Shown here piece after piece: positions 34,493-43,915 of a stretch of DNA of 64,000 nucleotides. A program made the translations under genes and the position numbers. Source of the stretch: Polyangium sp. y55x31 (GTDB lineage Bacteria > Myxococcota_A > Polyangia > Polyangiales > Polyangiaceae). Position 1 is the first letter of the stretch. Each line of letters begins with the position of its first letter. The DNA is taken from the NCBI RefSeq assembly GCF_029946505.1, contig NZ_JARZHG010000025.1:62001-126000 (forward strand), given 5' to 3'. The notes under the pieces were generated by a model, which had not been told where the DNA came from, searched no databases, and saw only the letters and a list, made by a program, of their open reading frames with translations.

Positions 34493-35593
34493 TTACGCCG
34501 CGCTCACCGCTTCCCCCGCCCGCGCAATCTCCCCCGCGGCAAACTCGCCCCGCTCCGTGAAGATCGCCGTGATCAGCTCGGCCGGCGTCACGTCGAACGC
34601 CGGATGCCGTGCCGGCACGCCCTCCGGCACCAGCACCGCGCCTCCCACCCGGACCACCTCGTCCCGGCTGCGCTCCTCGAGCGGGATGTGGTCCCCGTCC
34701 AGCGTCGCCAGGTCGACCGTGCTCCACGGCGCGGCCACGTAAAACGGCACGCCATGAAACTTCGCCAGGACGGCGAGCCCGTACGTGCCGATCTTGTTCG
34801 CGATGTCCCCGTTCCGCGCGATGCGGTCCGCGCCCACCACGATCGCCGTGACCTCGCGCCGCCGCAGGAAATAACCCGCCATCGAGTCCGTGATCACCTC
34901 GACCGGGATGCCGTCCTGCGCGAGCTCCCACGCCGTCAGCCGCGCGCCCTGCAGGTACGGCCTCGTCTCGTCCGCCAGCACCCGCACGCGCTTGCCCGCC
35001 TCCGCCGCCGCGCGAATCACGCCGAGCGCCGTGCCATAACCGCCCGTCGCCAGCGCGCCCGCGTTGCAATGGGTCAGGATCGTCGCGCCGTCCGGGATCC
35101 GCGCCGCGCCGACCCGACCCATCCGCCGGCACGCTTCGAGGTCCTCCACGTGAATCCGCCGCGCGAGCGCCGCGAGCTCCGCCACGCGCGCGTCCGGCGG
35201 GTCGTTCGCGTGCGCCTCCGCCGACGTCAGCATGCGCGTGACCGCCCATGAGAGGTTCACCGCCGTCGGCCGCGCCGCCACCAGCATGCTCGCGGCGCCG
35301 CGAAGGGCGGCGACGTACCGCTCGGCGGCCGCCGGGCGCAGCGCGCGCGCGGCGAGCACCATGCCGTAGGCCGCTGCGATCCCGATCGCCGGCGCGCCTC
35401 GCACGACCATCGCGCGGATCGCCTCCGCGACCTCCTCGACCGAGCGCAGGGTCACGTAGACCTCGCGCGCCGGCAGATCCCGCTGGTCGAGGAGGAACAC
35501 GCGGTCGCAGCTCTCGGCGAGCTCGGCCGCCGAATAACCCGCGCCCGAGAGCGCCGGGGCTGGGTACCAGGGCGGAGGCGCTACCGTGGTCAC
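34493..35593 (-). CDS. mtnA: Methylthioribose-1-phosphate isomerase
   Basis: A 366-residue MtnA of the eIF2B-like fold. It isomerises 5-methylthioribose-1-phosphate to the ribulose form in methionine salvage. The catalytic Cys is C176 (TILTHCNAG) and the catalytic Asp is D256 ([18 protein letters not shown]); [10 protein letters not shown] is the family's substrate loop. The GTG start overlaps the TGA of the upstream small gene (GTGA). Other mtn genes are not adjacent. Confidence 0.94.
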   Translation of the reverse strand: MTTVAPPPWYPAPALSGAGYSAAELAESCDRVFLLDQRDLPAREVYVTLRSVEEVAEAIRAMVVRGAPAIGIAAAYGMVLAARALRPAAAERYVAALRGAASMLVAARPTAVNLSWAVTRMLTSAEAHANDPPDARVAELAALARRIHVEDLEACRRMGRVGAARIPDGATILTHCNAGALATGGYGTALGVIRAAAEAGKRVRVLADETRPYLQGARLTAWELAQDGIPVEVITDSMAGYFLRRREVTAIVVGADRIARNGDIANKIGTYGLAVLAKFHGVPFYVAAPWSTVDLATLDGDHIPLEERSRDEVVRVGGAVLVPEGVPARHPAFDVTPAELITAIFTERGEFAAGEIARAGEAVSAA

Positions 35594-35910
35594 GAATGCC
35601 CTCCGTGCCCGTTCTTGGGCCCCTCCGCCGCGCGGGCGAGCTCGAGGCGTCCCCGGATCTCGTCCGCCACCATCGCGAAATCCTCGGCCGCATCGGCCTT
35701 CTTTCCCTCGAGGTAGGCCCGAAGCCCCTCGATCGCCGTGAGCGCGATGCTCGCGTTCACGCCCTTCCGCGACAGGGCCTCGATCACGTCGCCGTTCTTC
35801 AGGAGATCCTCGAGATCGTCGAACACGCTCGCGATCTCCCGGGTCGGATCCACCGAGAAGGCGGAGCTCGATCCGATCGTTCGGTCGTCGTCATCGTCGC
35901 TCGAAGACAT
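35590..35910 (-). CDS. Small acidic protein of unknown function
   Basis: A 106-residue protein from ATG 35910. The N-terminus has a run of five Asp; the rest is helical and charged, with a Gly/His-rich end. It starts 4 bp after the stop of the SDR gene and overlaps the mtnA start, so all three genes are probably co-transcribed. No family is recognised. Confidence 0.65.
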   Translation of the reverse strand: MSSSDDDDDRTIGSSSAFSVDPTREIASVFDDLEDLLKNGDVIEALSRKGVNASIALTAIEGLRAYLEGKKADAAEDFAMVADEIRGRLELARAAEGPKNGHGGHS

Positions 35911-35914
35911 GGCC

Positions 35915-36763
35915 TCACTTCTTCTTGTCGACGGTCTCGGTCGTCGTCGGGAGCGCCGAGAACGGGAAATGCGGCGGCTCATGGCCAGGCGCGCACTGGT
36001 ACTTGGAGAAATCCGTGACGCCCTCGCTGCGCAAGAGCTCCTCGTCGATCCAGGCCTTGCCCGGCCGCGCCGAGGGCTCCTTCGTGATCAACGCGAGCGT
36101 CGCGTCCGCGAGGATGTCGGCTTTGCGCCAGAACTCCGGGCCGCCGAGGCCGAAGTTGATGGTCGCGTAGCTCTCGATCGCCGTCGCCGGCCAGAGCGCG
36201 TTCGCCGTCACGTTGTGCGCCTTCGCCTCCTCCGCGATCCCGAGCGCGATCATCGTCATGCCGAACTTCGAGACCGCGTAGGCCCCATGGTGCGCGACGC
36301 CGTTCACGTCCACCGGCGGCGACATCATCACGATGTGCCCCCACTTGCGCTCGATCATGTGCGGCAGGGCCGCCCGCGCGAGCACGAACGAGGCGCGGAC
36401 GTTGATGCCCATCACGAGGTCGAACTTCTTCACCGGCGTCCCGACGACGTCCGCCCACCAGAGCGCGCCCGCGTTGTTCACGAGCACGTCGAGCCGCCCG
36501 AAATGCGCCGCGGCCTCGGCGACGGCCGCCTCGCACGCCTCCGCGTCGCGCACGTCGAGCTTGATCGGCAGGGCCCGGCGGCCGAGCGCCTCGACCTCCT
36601 TGGCCACGCTGTGGATCGTCCCCGGAAGCCGGGGGTTCGTCTCGACGTCCGACTTCGCCGCGATGACGACGTCGGCTCCCTCTTTCGCACAAGCGAGCGC
36701 GACCGCCCGGCCAATGCCACGCGAGGCGCCCGTGATGAAGACAACCCTGTTCTCGAGCCGCAT
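35915..36763 (-). CDS. Short-chain dehydrogenase/reductase, HSDL2-like
   Basis: A 282-residue SDR from ATG 36763 (ATG 36775 would add four residues). The NAD(P) motif TGASRGIG is at 11-18, NNAG at 96-99, and catalytic S148, Y162 and K166 follow (YAVSKFGM). The long stretch AAKSDVETNPRLPGTIHS matches the hydroxysteroid dehydrogenase-like 2 branch, whose substrates are uncertain lipids. It lacks the C-terminal SCP2 domain of animal HSDL2. It precedes the small acidic protein and mtnA. Confidence 0.85.
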   Translation of the reverse strand: MRLENRVVFITGASRGIGRAVALACAKEGADVVIAAKSDVETNPRLPGTIHSVAKEVEALGRRALPIKLDVRDAEACEAAVAEAAAHFGRLDVLVNNAGALWWADVVGTPVKKFDLVMGINVRASFVLARAALPHMIERKWGHIVMMSPPVDVNGVAHHGAYAVSKFGMTMIALGIAEEAKAHNVTANALWPATAIESYATINFGLGGPEFWRKADILADATLALITKEPSARPGKAWIDEELLRSEGVTDFSKYQCAPGHEPPHFPFSALPTTTETVDKKK

Positions 36764-36829
36764 GGCGGGTTCCATACTGCACGCCGGCACCCTCCGCGAC
36801 GGATTTCGTCGCCCGGGGGGTGCGTGCCG

Positions 36830-37666
36830 TCAACGCCGCCCTTTGCTCCGCTTTCGCGTGCCCGAGACGATCCGCGCCGCGTCGCGGGGAGGCTTCTTGC
36901 TCGCCTCCAAGAGCCCCGCGATCCGCGTCGCCTCCGCGTTTTTCAGCCCTCCCCGACGCAGCGCCGTGATGGCCTGCGATACGACCTCACGCGTCTCCGG
37001 GCGCTTCGAGGTCGTTTTCGCTTCGAGCCACGCGACGACCTCGGGGAAGCGCGCCGAAAGCACCACGACCTCGGCCGGCATCGCCTCGCGCAAGGTGCGC
37101 AGGCCCTGCGATCGCTCCGCCGCTCGTGGAGAGACGTCGGCGAGCGTGAACGCCTCGTCGAGCCGCGCGATCACCTCCTCCGGCCCGCGCAGCCGATCGA
37201 GGACCTCGCGATCCGCGAGCGCTGCGAGCACCACGTGGGCGTGGAAGTAGCCGTCGGTCCAGGTCGCGAGCTCGCGCAGCGTCTCCTCGCCTTTCACGAG
37301 CAAGACCTCCCGCAGCGCGGAGACGATGCCCATGCGGACGAGGTGCCGCGGCTCGTCCGCGAGGTCGTGCAGCGTGCTCATGGCGCCGCGCGCGTCGAGC
37401 CCGACGATGGCTCGCTGGGCGAGCGCGTGCGCCGCGACGATCACCGGATACTCGCCGGGCGCGGCGAGCAGCGCGCGGACGAGCGCGTCTGCCTTGCCGC
37501 GACGGGATGCGATCGCGATGCCCACCGTGCGGGCGAATTCGAGGTTCGGACGCGTGCCGGGCAGGTTCGAGTGCCGGTCGAGCACGTCGAGCAGGCCTCG
37601 CAGAGGCCCGCCCGCGAGGACCTGATCGAGGGCCGCGTCGAGCTTGCTGGGTTGTACTTCGGGCAT
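36830..37666 (-). CDS. Helical-repeat protein of unknown function
   Basis: A 278-residue soluble protein. Leu/Ala-rich helices of HEAT-like appearance run through most of it (RKADALVRALLAAPGEYPVIVAAHALAQ-type segments at about 55-200). The last 35 residues are Lys/Arg-rich. The ATG at 37666 lies 2 bp from the outer-membrane protein stop (37669), so it is the second gene of that unit. Conserved gene start and steady codon use support a real gene; its role is unknown. Confidence 0.7.
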   Translation of the reverse strand: MPEVQPSKLDAALDQVLAGGPLRGLLDVLDRHSNLPGTRPNLEFARTVGIAIASRRGKADALVRALLAAPGEYPVIVAAHALAQRAIVGLDARGAMSTLHDLADEPRHLVRMGIVSALREVLLVKGEETLRELATWTDGYFHAHVVLAALADREVLDRLRGPEEVIARLDEAFTLADVSPRAAERSQGLRTLREAMPAEVVVLSARFPEVVAWLEAKTTSKRPETREVVSQAITALRRGGLKNAEATRIAGLLEASKKPPRDAARIVSGTRKRSKGRR

Positions 37667-37668
37667 TC

Positions 37669-39321
37669 TCAGAATCCGATGGTGGCGCCGACCTCGGGCG
37701 TCAGCACGAACGTGACCACGGGGAGCGTCACGTTCGCGCGCAGGCCGACGCTGATCGCGACCCTCTCGAGCGGCGCGTACTGGAGTCCGCCGCCGAGCGC
37801 AAGGAACCCCTGCCCCGCTTGCTTGTACGCCTTCAAGCTCTGGACCCGGGGCTCGACGATCGTGCCCTCGTAGGTCGGGTTGCCAGGCCTCGTGCACGGG
37901 CTGTTCTGGTCGCTCGGGTTCGCCGCGCCGCAGGCGACGCCGTCCTCGAGGACCTCGACATTGACGGGCGTGTCGATCTGCGCAAGCCCGGCGGCGGCGA
38001 AGACGAACGGGCGCGCGCCGAGGCTCCCGAACGGGTTCTTGCCGATGAAGTAGCTGCCGCGCAGCTCCGCGTGCACCGGCAGGAAGCTCGCGTCCTCGGC
38101 GCTCGACGTGCGGAACGCGAAGCCGATACGCACGCCCGCCAGGATGTTGTCCAGGAAGAGCCGGTCGTAGCCGGCGACGACGCGGATCGTGGAGAGCGCG
38201 AGGCCCGCGGACACGTCGTTCGCGACGCCGGGCGTGGGCGCGCCGAGATAACGGCTCCCGTCGCTGCGCACGCACACGAAGTGATCCCGCTCCTGCACGT
38301 CGACCGCGCAGACGTCCTTGCCCGAGAAGATCGAGATGTCCGGCGAGATCGTGAGCGAGACCCAGTTCTTCCGCGGCCCCGTGTCCTTCGGCTCCTCGCC
38401 GCCCGTGGTCTTCTGCGTGCACTCGCCGGCGACGCACGAATAGCCCGCGTTGCACTGGTTGTCGTCGAGGCACTGCTTCGGCCCCGACTCGACCTTCACG
38501 CAGAGCTCGGGCGGCGCGAAGCCGGGCCAGCTCGGCGGCTCGCCCTCGATGCGCGCCTTGATCGCGGTGCGGAGGGGCTGCGAGCGCGAGCCCGCGCCCG
38601 TCACGATCGCGCCGTCCGCGTCGGTGATCGTGATGTAATAGTCGAGGTTGCCTTCCTTCGTGACGTCGGTGCACGGCACGTTGATGCCGAAGCCGAACTC
38701 GCCGACCTTCTTCATCACGAGCGTCTTCCAGTCGCTCGCGCCGGGGGCCAGGTACGTGACCGCGACCTTCTTCGCGTCCTGGAGCAGCTCCGGCGCGAGC
38801 CGCATGTAAAGCGGCAGCGGCGTGTCGACGCGTTGCTCGGGCGGCGTCGTGTGCGTCAGGCCCTGGCCCGAAGGCGCGGGTGTTCCCCCCGCGGAAGGCC
38901 CGGGCGCGCCGTCGAGCTTGAGCTGCTTGCGCGCGTTCTCGTACGCGTACTTCACCTCGCCCGAGCTCATGTCCTCGTCGGGCTTCACCGTCTTGTCGAG
39001 CGTCAGCGCCTCGACGAACACCTCGCGCGCGTCCTCGAGCTGCTTCTTGCCGCCCGCGAGCACCACGCCGAGCGCCACGAGGGCCCGCGCCTTCACGCTC
39101 GGCGTGCACTTGTCCGCGCCGCACGCATCGATCGCCGTCCGGAGCCGCTTTTCAGCCTGGTCGAACTTCGTCTCCAGGTAGTCGACATCCATCGCCTGCG
39201 TGATGGCCTTCTCGGCCTGCGCGTCCTTCGGCGCCGCCGCGCGCGCAGGCAACGCGCAGAGCAGCGGAGAGCCGAACGCAAGCACAAGCAGGGCACGGTG
39301 TACGAGACCCAAAGGACGCAT
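37669..39321 (-). CDS. Probable outer-membrane protein with N-terminal helical domain
   Basis: A 550-residue exported protein. The signal peptide spans 1-29 (cleavage after ALPARAA). A helical TPR-like part (about 35-140) and a Pro/Gly linker lead to a middle domain (about 165-285) and a short Cys motif (CLDDNQCNAGYSC). The last 220 residues have alternating, amphipathic strands and end in Phe (VGATIGF), as in outer-membrane beta-barrels. Partners and substrate are unknown. It is divergent from rlmN. Confidence 0.75.
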   Translation of the reverse strand: MRPLGLVHRALLVLAFGSPLLCALPARAAAPKDAQAEKAITQAMDVDYLETKFDQAEKRLRTAIDACGADKCTPSVKARALVALGVVLAGGKKQLEDAREVFVEALTLDKTVKPDEDMSSGEVKYAYENARKQLKLDGAPGPSAGGTPAPSGQGLTHTTPPEQRVDTPLPLYMRLAPELLQDAKKVAVTYLAPGASDWKTLVMKKVGEFGFGINVPCTDVTKEGNLDYYITITDADGAIVTGAGSRSQPLRTAIKARIEGEPPSWPGFAPPELCVKVESGPKQCLDDNQCNAGYSCVAGECTQKTTGGEEPKDTGPRKNWVSLTISPDISIFSGKDVCAVDVQERDHFVCVRSDGSRYLGAPTPGVANDVSAGLALSTIRVVAGYDRLFLDNILAGVRIGFAFRTSSAEDASFLPVHAELRGSYFIGKNPFGSLGARPFVFAAAGLAQIDTPVNVEVLEDGVACGAANPSDQNSPCTRPGNPTYEGTIVEPRVQSLKAYKQAGQGFLALGGGLQYAPLERVAISVGLRANVTLPVVTFVLTPEVGATIGF

Positions 39322-39384
39322 CGGGCGAACTCTACCTTAACGGCACGTGGAGCCGGAAGAACTCGGACCCCGCCGCACCACAGG

Positions 39385-39406
39385 TTGTCCACAGGGCTGT
39401 GGAAAA
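39385..39406. promoter_or_regulatory. Two inverted DnaA-box-like sites upstream of rlmN
   Basis: TTGTCCACA (39385-39393, plus strand) and TTTTCCACA (39406-39398, minus strand) face each other across 4 bp. They are one and one mismatch from the TTATCCACA consensus. The 174-bp gap lies between divergent genes. They may be chance or a minor DnaA-controlled promoter; no other origin feature is present. Confidence 0.4.
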
Positions 39407-39495
39407 GGTGAGGACGAAGGCTCGGGCAGCCTGGTCGTTCCGGTGAGGTCCAGCGTGACTGCCGCGCCGGCCGTCGCCGTAGTAACAGAAGGGCC

Positions 39496-40647
39496 GTGGA
39501 CGTTCTCGACAAGCGCGGGGGGATCCCGCTGGTCTCGCGCGCCGCCCGCGGCGACGCGCTCCTCGCGTCATACGACGCAGGCTCGCTCGCCGAGCGCCTG
39601 GTCGCCAACGGCGGAGCGCCCTCGGCCGCGCGCTCGGCCGCGGCCCGGATCGTCCGGCACGCGTTCTTCCGCGACCTTTCGGTGGTGCCCTGGGGCCCCG
39701 AGGTCTTCGCCGGCCTCGGCATCGGCGCCTGGGCCCACGAGGCGCTCGCCGCGCTCGATCCCGCGCCCGCGCTCGCGTTGCACGAGCGCGCGCCGGCCGA
39801 GGACGGCACGATCCGGCTGCTCTTTCGCGCCCGGGACGGCGCCCTCGTCGAGTCGGTCCTCATCCCCGGCCCCGGCCGTACGACGCTCTGCATCTCGAGC
39901 CAGGTCGGCTGCGCGCGGGCCTGCGCGTTCTGCGAGACCGGCCGTCTCGGGCTCGAACGTCAGCTCGCCGCGGGCGAGATCATCGATCAAGTTCGGCTCG
40001 CCCGCGCGCTCTGGAACGAGGCCAGCGGCGCGCCGCCGCTCTCGAACCTCGTGTTCATGGGCATGGGCGAGCCCTTCGACAACCTGCCCGAGGTGCTGCG
40101 CGCGCTCCGCTTGCTCACGGACGATCGCGCCTTCGCCTTCGCGCCCTCGCGCGTCACCGTGAGCACGGTCGGCGTCGCCGACAAACTGCCCGCGTTCTTC
40201 GCCGGCACGCGCGCCGAGCTCGCCGTGAGCCTCAACGCGCCGGACGACGAGCGCCGCCGCGCGATCATGCCGATCAACGCGCGCTTCCCGCTCGCGGCGC
40301 TGCGCGACGCCATCCTCGCCGCGCTCCCGCACGGGCGCCGTGTGCTCTTCGAGTACGTGCTCTTCGACCGCTGGAACGACGCGCCCGAGGACGCCGATCT
40401 GCTCGCCGCCTACGTCCGCGGGATTCGCTGCCGCGTGAACGTGATCCCGTGCAATCCGGGCCCCGATCCGGCGCTCCGGCCACCCGCGCCCGAGCGGCTC
40501 GACGCCTTCGTCGCGCGGCTCTCGTCGCACGGCGTGACGACGCTCGTCCGCAGGCCGCGCGGCCGCGACGTCGGCGGCGCTTGTGGCCAGCTCGCGGGCG
40601 CGCGGCGCGCCGAGCGCGAACGAAGCGGCGTGACCGAAGGCGCCTGA
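39496..40647 (+). CDS. rlmN: RlmN-type 23S rRNA/tRNA (adenine-C2)-methyltransferase
   Basis: A 383-residue radical-SAM methylase making m2A in 23S rRNA (A2503) and some tRNAs. The radical-SAM cysteines are C139, C143 and C146 (CARACAFC), and the C-terminal methyl-carrying cysteine is C363 (GGACGQLAG). FMGMGEP and STVGV blocks fit RlmN. The N-terminal half is more divergent than in E. coli, and RlmN versus Cfr-like is decided by position and the absence of resistance genes. The start is GTG 39496. Substrate details are inferred. Confidence 0.87.
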   Translation: MDVLDKRGGIPLVSRAARGDALLASYDAGSLAERLVANGGAPSAARSAAARIVRHAFFRDLSVVPWGPEVFAGLGIGAWAHEALAALDPAPALALHERAPAEDGTIRLLFRARDGALVESVLIPGPGRTTLCISSQVGCARACAFCETGRLGLERQLAAGEIIDQVRLARALWNEASGAPPLSNLVFMGMGEPFDNLPEVLRALRLLTDDRAFAFAPSRVTVSTVGVADKLPAFFAGTRAELAVSLNAPDDERRRAIMPINARFPLAALRDAILAALPHGRRVLFEYVLFDRWNDAPEDADLLAAYVRGIRCRVNVIPCNPGPDPALRPPAPERLDAFVARLSSHGVTTLVRRPRGRDVGGACGQLAGARRAERERSGVTEGA

Positions 40648-40762
40648 GAAATCCGCATCACAGGCGCATGTGCGCACGAGTTTTTTCACTCGCGACGCCC
40701 GAGCAGGCGGCCTACAAGAGAAATGGGCCGGCACATTTTCGCGCCGGGGCGGGCAGCGCTTC

Positions 40763-42178
40763 ATGAGCACACCTTCGTCGCCTGACAGATCCGGCGAAGC
40801 CTACGTGGATACGTCGTCGCTCGACGAGTTCGGCAACGTGATCGACGCGCCCTCGCGTCCCTCGATCACGCCCGAGCCGGGCATGGTGGTGGCCGGCGCG
40901 TACCGCGTCGAACGGGAGCTCGGCCGCGGCGGCATGGGGATCGTCTACCGCGCGCGTGACATGTGGCTCGACCGCGCAGTGGCGCTGAAGCTCATCGTGC
41001 CGACGTGGGACGACGCGCTCGCGGAGCAGAGGCTCCAGCAGGAAGCGAAGGCGCTCGCGACGCTCCGGGATCAACACGTCGTGCAGGTGTATGCGTTCGG
41101 CCGCCACGGCCGCTCGTACTTCTTCGCGATGGAGTACGTCGAGGGCCGCTCGCTCGAGGCGATCCTCGACGACTACCGGCAGCGCAAGAGCGTCCTGCCG
41201 CAGCACCGCGCGATCACCATCCTGAGCCGCATCGCCGACGGGCTCGACGCCGCGCACGCGCGCGGAATCGTCCATCGCGACGTGAAGCCCGGCAACATCG
41301 TCATCGAGGAGGACACCGGCAGGCCCGTGCTCATCGATTTCGGGCTCGCGCAGCAGTCGTCGGATCCGGATCCCGAGACGATCGAGGGCACGCCGATCTA
41401 CATGGCGCCCGAGCAAGCCGGGCTCGGCGCGAACGGGATCACGGTGGGCCCGTGGAGCGACATCTACGCGCTCGGATGCGTGGCGTTCGAGCTTCTGACG
41501 GGGCGCACGCCCTACCTCGAGCGCAACATCGTGCGGCTGCTCGGGGCCCATCAGAGCGCGCCCATCCCCCTCGCCTCGTCGGTGCGCCCCGAGCTCGCGC
41601 CCTTCGATCCGGTGCTCTCGCGCGTGCTCGCGAAAAACCCCGTCGATCGGTATCCGAGCTGCGTGACGTTCGCGCGTGACCTCGTCCGCGCAGGCTCCCC
41701 CAGGGCCGCCGCGACGCCGTCGATCCAGCCGCCGCCGCCGAGCACCAGGATGCCCGGCGAGAGCATCCTACGGCCGATCCGCGTCCTCGCGGTCGACGAC
41801 GATCCCGCGTTCGCCAAGTTCGCCGCCAAGGCCGCCGAGCTCGCCTTGAAGGGCCGAGCGGTGCGCATCCGCGTCGCGCGCTCGGGCCAGGACGCGCTCG
41901 AAGCCGCGCGCGACGAGCCGCCCGATCTCGTGTTGCTCGACCTCGACATGCCCGACCTCGACGGCGTGGACACGCTCTCGCACCTGCGCGCCTTGCCGCG
42001 CGGCGATCACGCGCGTGTCGTCGTCTTGAGCGGCCGCGTCGGCCCGCAGGAGCGCTGGAAGTTCGCCGTCCTCGGCGTGCGCGAGTTCGTGGCGAAGCCG
42101 ATCGATCTGCGCCGCCTCGTCGACACGATCGACGGCATCGTCGAGCGGGCCGGCTGGGGCGCGGCGTCTACGCCGTGA
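40763..42178 (+). CDS. Ser/Thr protein kinase fused to a C-terminal receiver domain
   Basis: A 471-residue fusion. The kinase domain (about 47-310) has the glycine loop GRGGMG (55-60 region), K76, catalytic HRDVKPGN (171-178), DFG (192-194) and MAPEQ (214-218). After a Pro-rich linker (about 318-332) comes a complete receiver (about 338-460): acidic cluster DDD (345-347), acceptor D393, S423 and K445. There is no membrane segment. A phosphorelay signal at D393 could tune the kinase. It is convergent with the HPt gene, sharing 11 bp at the 3' ends. ATG 40763 precedes the conserved part. Confidence 0.9.
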   Translation: MSTPSSPDRSGEAYVDTSSLDEFGNVIDAPSRPSITPEPGMVVAGAYRVERELGRGGMGIVYRARDMWLDRAVALKLIVPTWDDALAEQRLQQEAKALATLRDQHVVQVYAFGRHGRSYFFAMEYVEGRSLEAILDDYRQRKSVLPQHRAITILSRIADGLDAAHARGIVHRDVKPGNIVIEEDTGRPVLIDFGLAQQSSDPDPETIEGTPIYMAPEQAGLGANGITVGPWSDIYALGCVAFELLTGRTPYLERNIVRLLGAHQSAPIPLASSVRPELAPFDPVLSRVLAKNPVDRYPSCVTFARDLVRAGSPRAAATPSIQPPPPSTRMPGESILRPIRVLAVDDDPAFAKFAAKAAELALKGRAVRIRVARSGQDALEAARDEPPDLVLLDLDMPDLDGVDTLSHLRALPRGDHARVVVLSGRVGPQERWKFAVLGVREFVAKPIDLRRLVDTIDGIVERAGWGAASTP

Positions 42179-42521
42179 GCCCGGCGATCGCGCGATCACA
42201 GGCCGCGCGGGCGCTCGCGAGTGCGCGCTCGATCTCGGGCCACGCTTGCTCCGCGGGGAGCCAGCCGCCCTGGATGCCGAGCAGCCCGTCCTCGATGAGG
42301 CCGGCGGCGTCGCTGATGTCCTGAAACCGATACGATCCCGCGGTCCCGCGCAACGCGTGCGCCCTCGACACCGCCGCGCGGATCGCGTCCTTCGCGGTCC
42401 CCTGCTTCGCCGCGGACACGACCTCGGCGAGCTGCGCGAGGAGCCCCGGCAACTCCGCCAGATATTCCCTGCGTAATTCCAGGAGCGCCGCTCGGATCTC
42501 GTCGTCCTTCGTATGCGCCAT
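42168..42521 (-). CDS. Histidine phosphotransfer (HPt) domain protein
   Basis: A 117-residue single-domain helical-bundle protein. The likely phospho-acceptor is H55 in AHALRGTAGSY, close to the HxxKGxxxxxG pattern with Arg in place of Lys. It would carry phosphate between kinase and receiver proteins. It is downstream of the GAF-histidine kinase on the same strand and overlaps the 3' end of the kinase-receiver gene by 11 bp, making a relay with those partners plausible. Confidence 0.83.
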   Translation of the reverse strand: MAHTKDDEIRAALLELRREYLAELPGLLAQLAEVVSAAKQGTAKDAIRAAVSRAHALRGTAGSYRFQDISDAAGLIEDGLLGIQGGWLPAEQAWPEIERALASARAACDRAIAGLTA

Positions 42522-42579
42522 CGGGTGCGTCGATCATAGGCGGAGCCGGCGAGGCGGGCGCCGAGATTTCGACCCGATT

Positions 42580-43875
42580 CTACATTTCGCTCGGCGCCGC
42601 GACGCTCGCTCGCGCGTCCCGATGCGGCACCTCGAACCAGAACGTGCTGCCTTGCCCGAGCCTCGACGTGACGCCGATCGTGCCGCCGTGTTGCTCGACG
42701 ATCGCCTTCGAGATCGCGAGCCCGAGCCCCGTGCCGCCCATCTTGCGCGAGCCGCTCCCGCCGAGCTGCTCGAACCGGTTGAAGAGCCGCGCGACGTCCG
42801 CCTCCGCGATCCCGGGCCCGCGGTCGCGCACGCCGAAGCGCACGCGGCCGGTCGCCGTCGCCTCCGCGAAGAGCTCGACCCGCGCCTCGGGCGGCGAGAA
42901 CTTGAGGGCATTCGACATCAGGTTCGTGAGCACCTGAGCGATCCGGTCCTCATCCGCCACGAGGTCGAGCTCTCCCCGCACCTCCGCCCAGAGCTCGACC
43001 TTCGCCTCGGCGGCCACGGGCGAAAGGCTCTCCACCAGGCTGGAGACGAGCCGCCGCACATCGATGTGTTTTGGAGACAGCTCGAGCTTGCCCGCTTCGA
43101 TCTTCTCCAGGTCGAGGATGTCGTTGATGAGCCGCATGAGCCTGTCGGTGTTCGTGCGGGCGATGTGCACGACCTCCATCGCCTCGTCCGGCAGGGCGCC
43201 GAGCACCCCGCCTTCGAGCAGGCCGAGCGCGCCGCGGATCGAGGTGAGTGGCGTCCGAAGCTCGTGCGAGACCGTCGAGATGAACTCGTCCTTGATGCGC
43301 TCGATCGCCTTGCGTTGTTCGATCACCGCCTGCGCCTCGCGCGCCCGCGCCACGAGCTCGCCGTTCAGCTTCGCGAGCCGCCCGTTCGCGCGGCGCAGAT
43401 CGATCTGCGCGGCCACCTGACGCGCGAGCGACGACAGCGCGCTTCGTTGCTCCTCGTCGAGCTGGCGCGGGCCGTGGTCGATGACGCAGAGCGTTCCGAC
43501 GTTGTGGCCGTCCGCGGTCGCGAGCGGCGCGCCCGCGTAAAACCGCACGTTCGGCGGGCCGGTCACGAGCGGGTTGTCCGCGAACCGCTCGTCGTCGTAC
43601 GCGTCGGGGACGAGGAAGAGCTCGTCTCCGAGGATCGCGTGCGCGCAGAACGCCACCTCGCGCGGCGTCTCGCTCGCGCCGAGCCCCACCTTCGACTTGA
43701 ACCACTGACGCTCACGATCGACGAGCGAGACCAGCGCGATGGGCGTGCGGCAAATCGAGGCCGCGAGGCGCGTGAGCTCGTCGAAGGCCGGCTCGGGGGG
43801 CGTGTCGAGGATCGCCGCTTCGCTCAGGGCCGCGAGGCGCTCGATCTCGTCGCTTGGGGCGGAGGCTGCTTTCAT
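42580..43875 (-). CDS. GAF-domain sensor histidine kinase
   Basis: A 431-residue cytoplasmic kinase. The GAF domain (about 15-160) contains CRTPIALVSLVDRERQWF, FCAHAI and FYAGAPL, as in many soluble sensor kinases. A coiled coil (about 160-195) leads to the H-box with H204 (SHELRTPL), then the ATPase domain (about 310-420) with NALKFS, GPGI and GTGLGLAI. No membrane segment, so the signal is internal. It is followed by the HPt gene and preceded by a receiver gene, 40 bp away, on the same strand. Confidence 0.93.
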   Translation of the reverse strand: MKAASAPSDEIERLAALSEAAILDTPPEPAFDELTRLAASICRTPIALVSLVDRERQWFKSKVGLGASETPREVAFCAHAILGDELFLVPDAYDDERFADNPLVTGPPNVRFYAGAPLATADGHNVGTLCVIDHGPRQLDEEQRSALSSLARQVAAQIDLRRANGRLAKLNGELVARAREAQAVIEQRKAIERIKDEFISTVSHELRTPLTSIRGALGLLEGGVLGALPDEAMEVVHIARTNTDRLMRLINDILDLEKIEAGKLELSPKHIDVRRLVSSLVESLSPVAAEAKVELWAEVRGELDLVADEDRIAQVLTNLMSNALKFSPPEARVELFAEATATGRVRFGVRDRGPGIAEADVARLFNRFEQLGGSGSRKMGGTGLGLAISKAIVEQHGGTIGVTSRLGQGSTFWFEVPHRDARASVAAPSEM

Positions 43876-43915
43876 GTCCGTTCCTCCCCTGTCCCTTGCA
43901 CGCGGTGGGCCACGA

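Noticed and set aside
39322-39495. Replication origin
   Set aside because: Only two DnaA-like boxes are present, with no AT-rich unwinding region and no dnaA, dnaN or parAB genes nearby.
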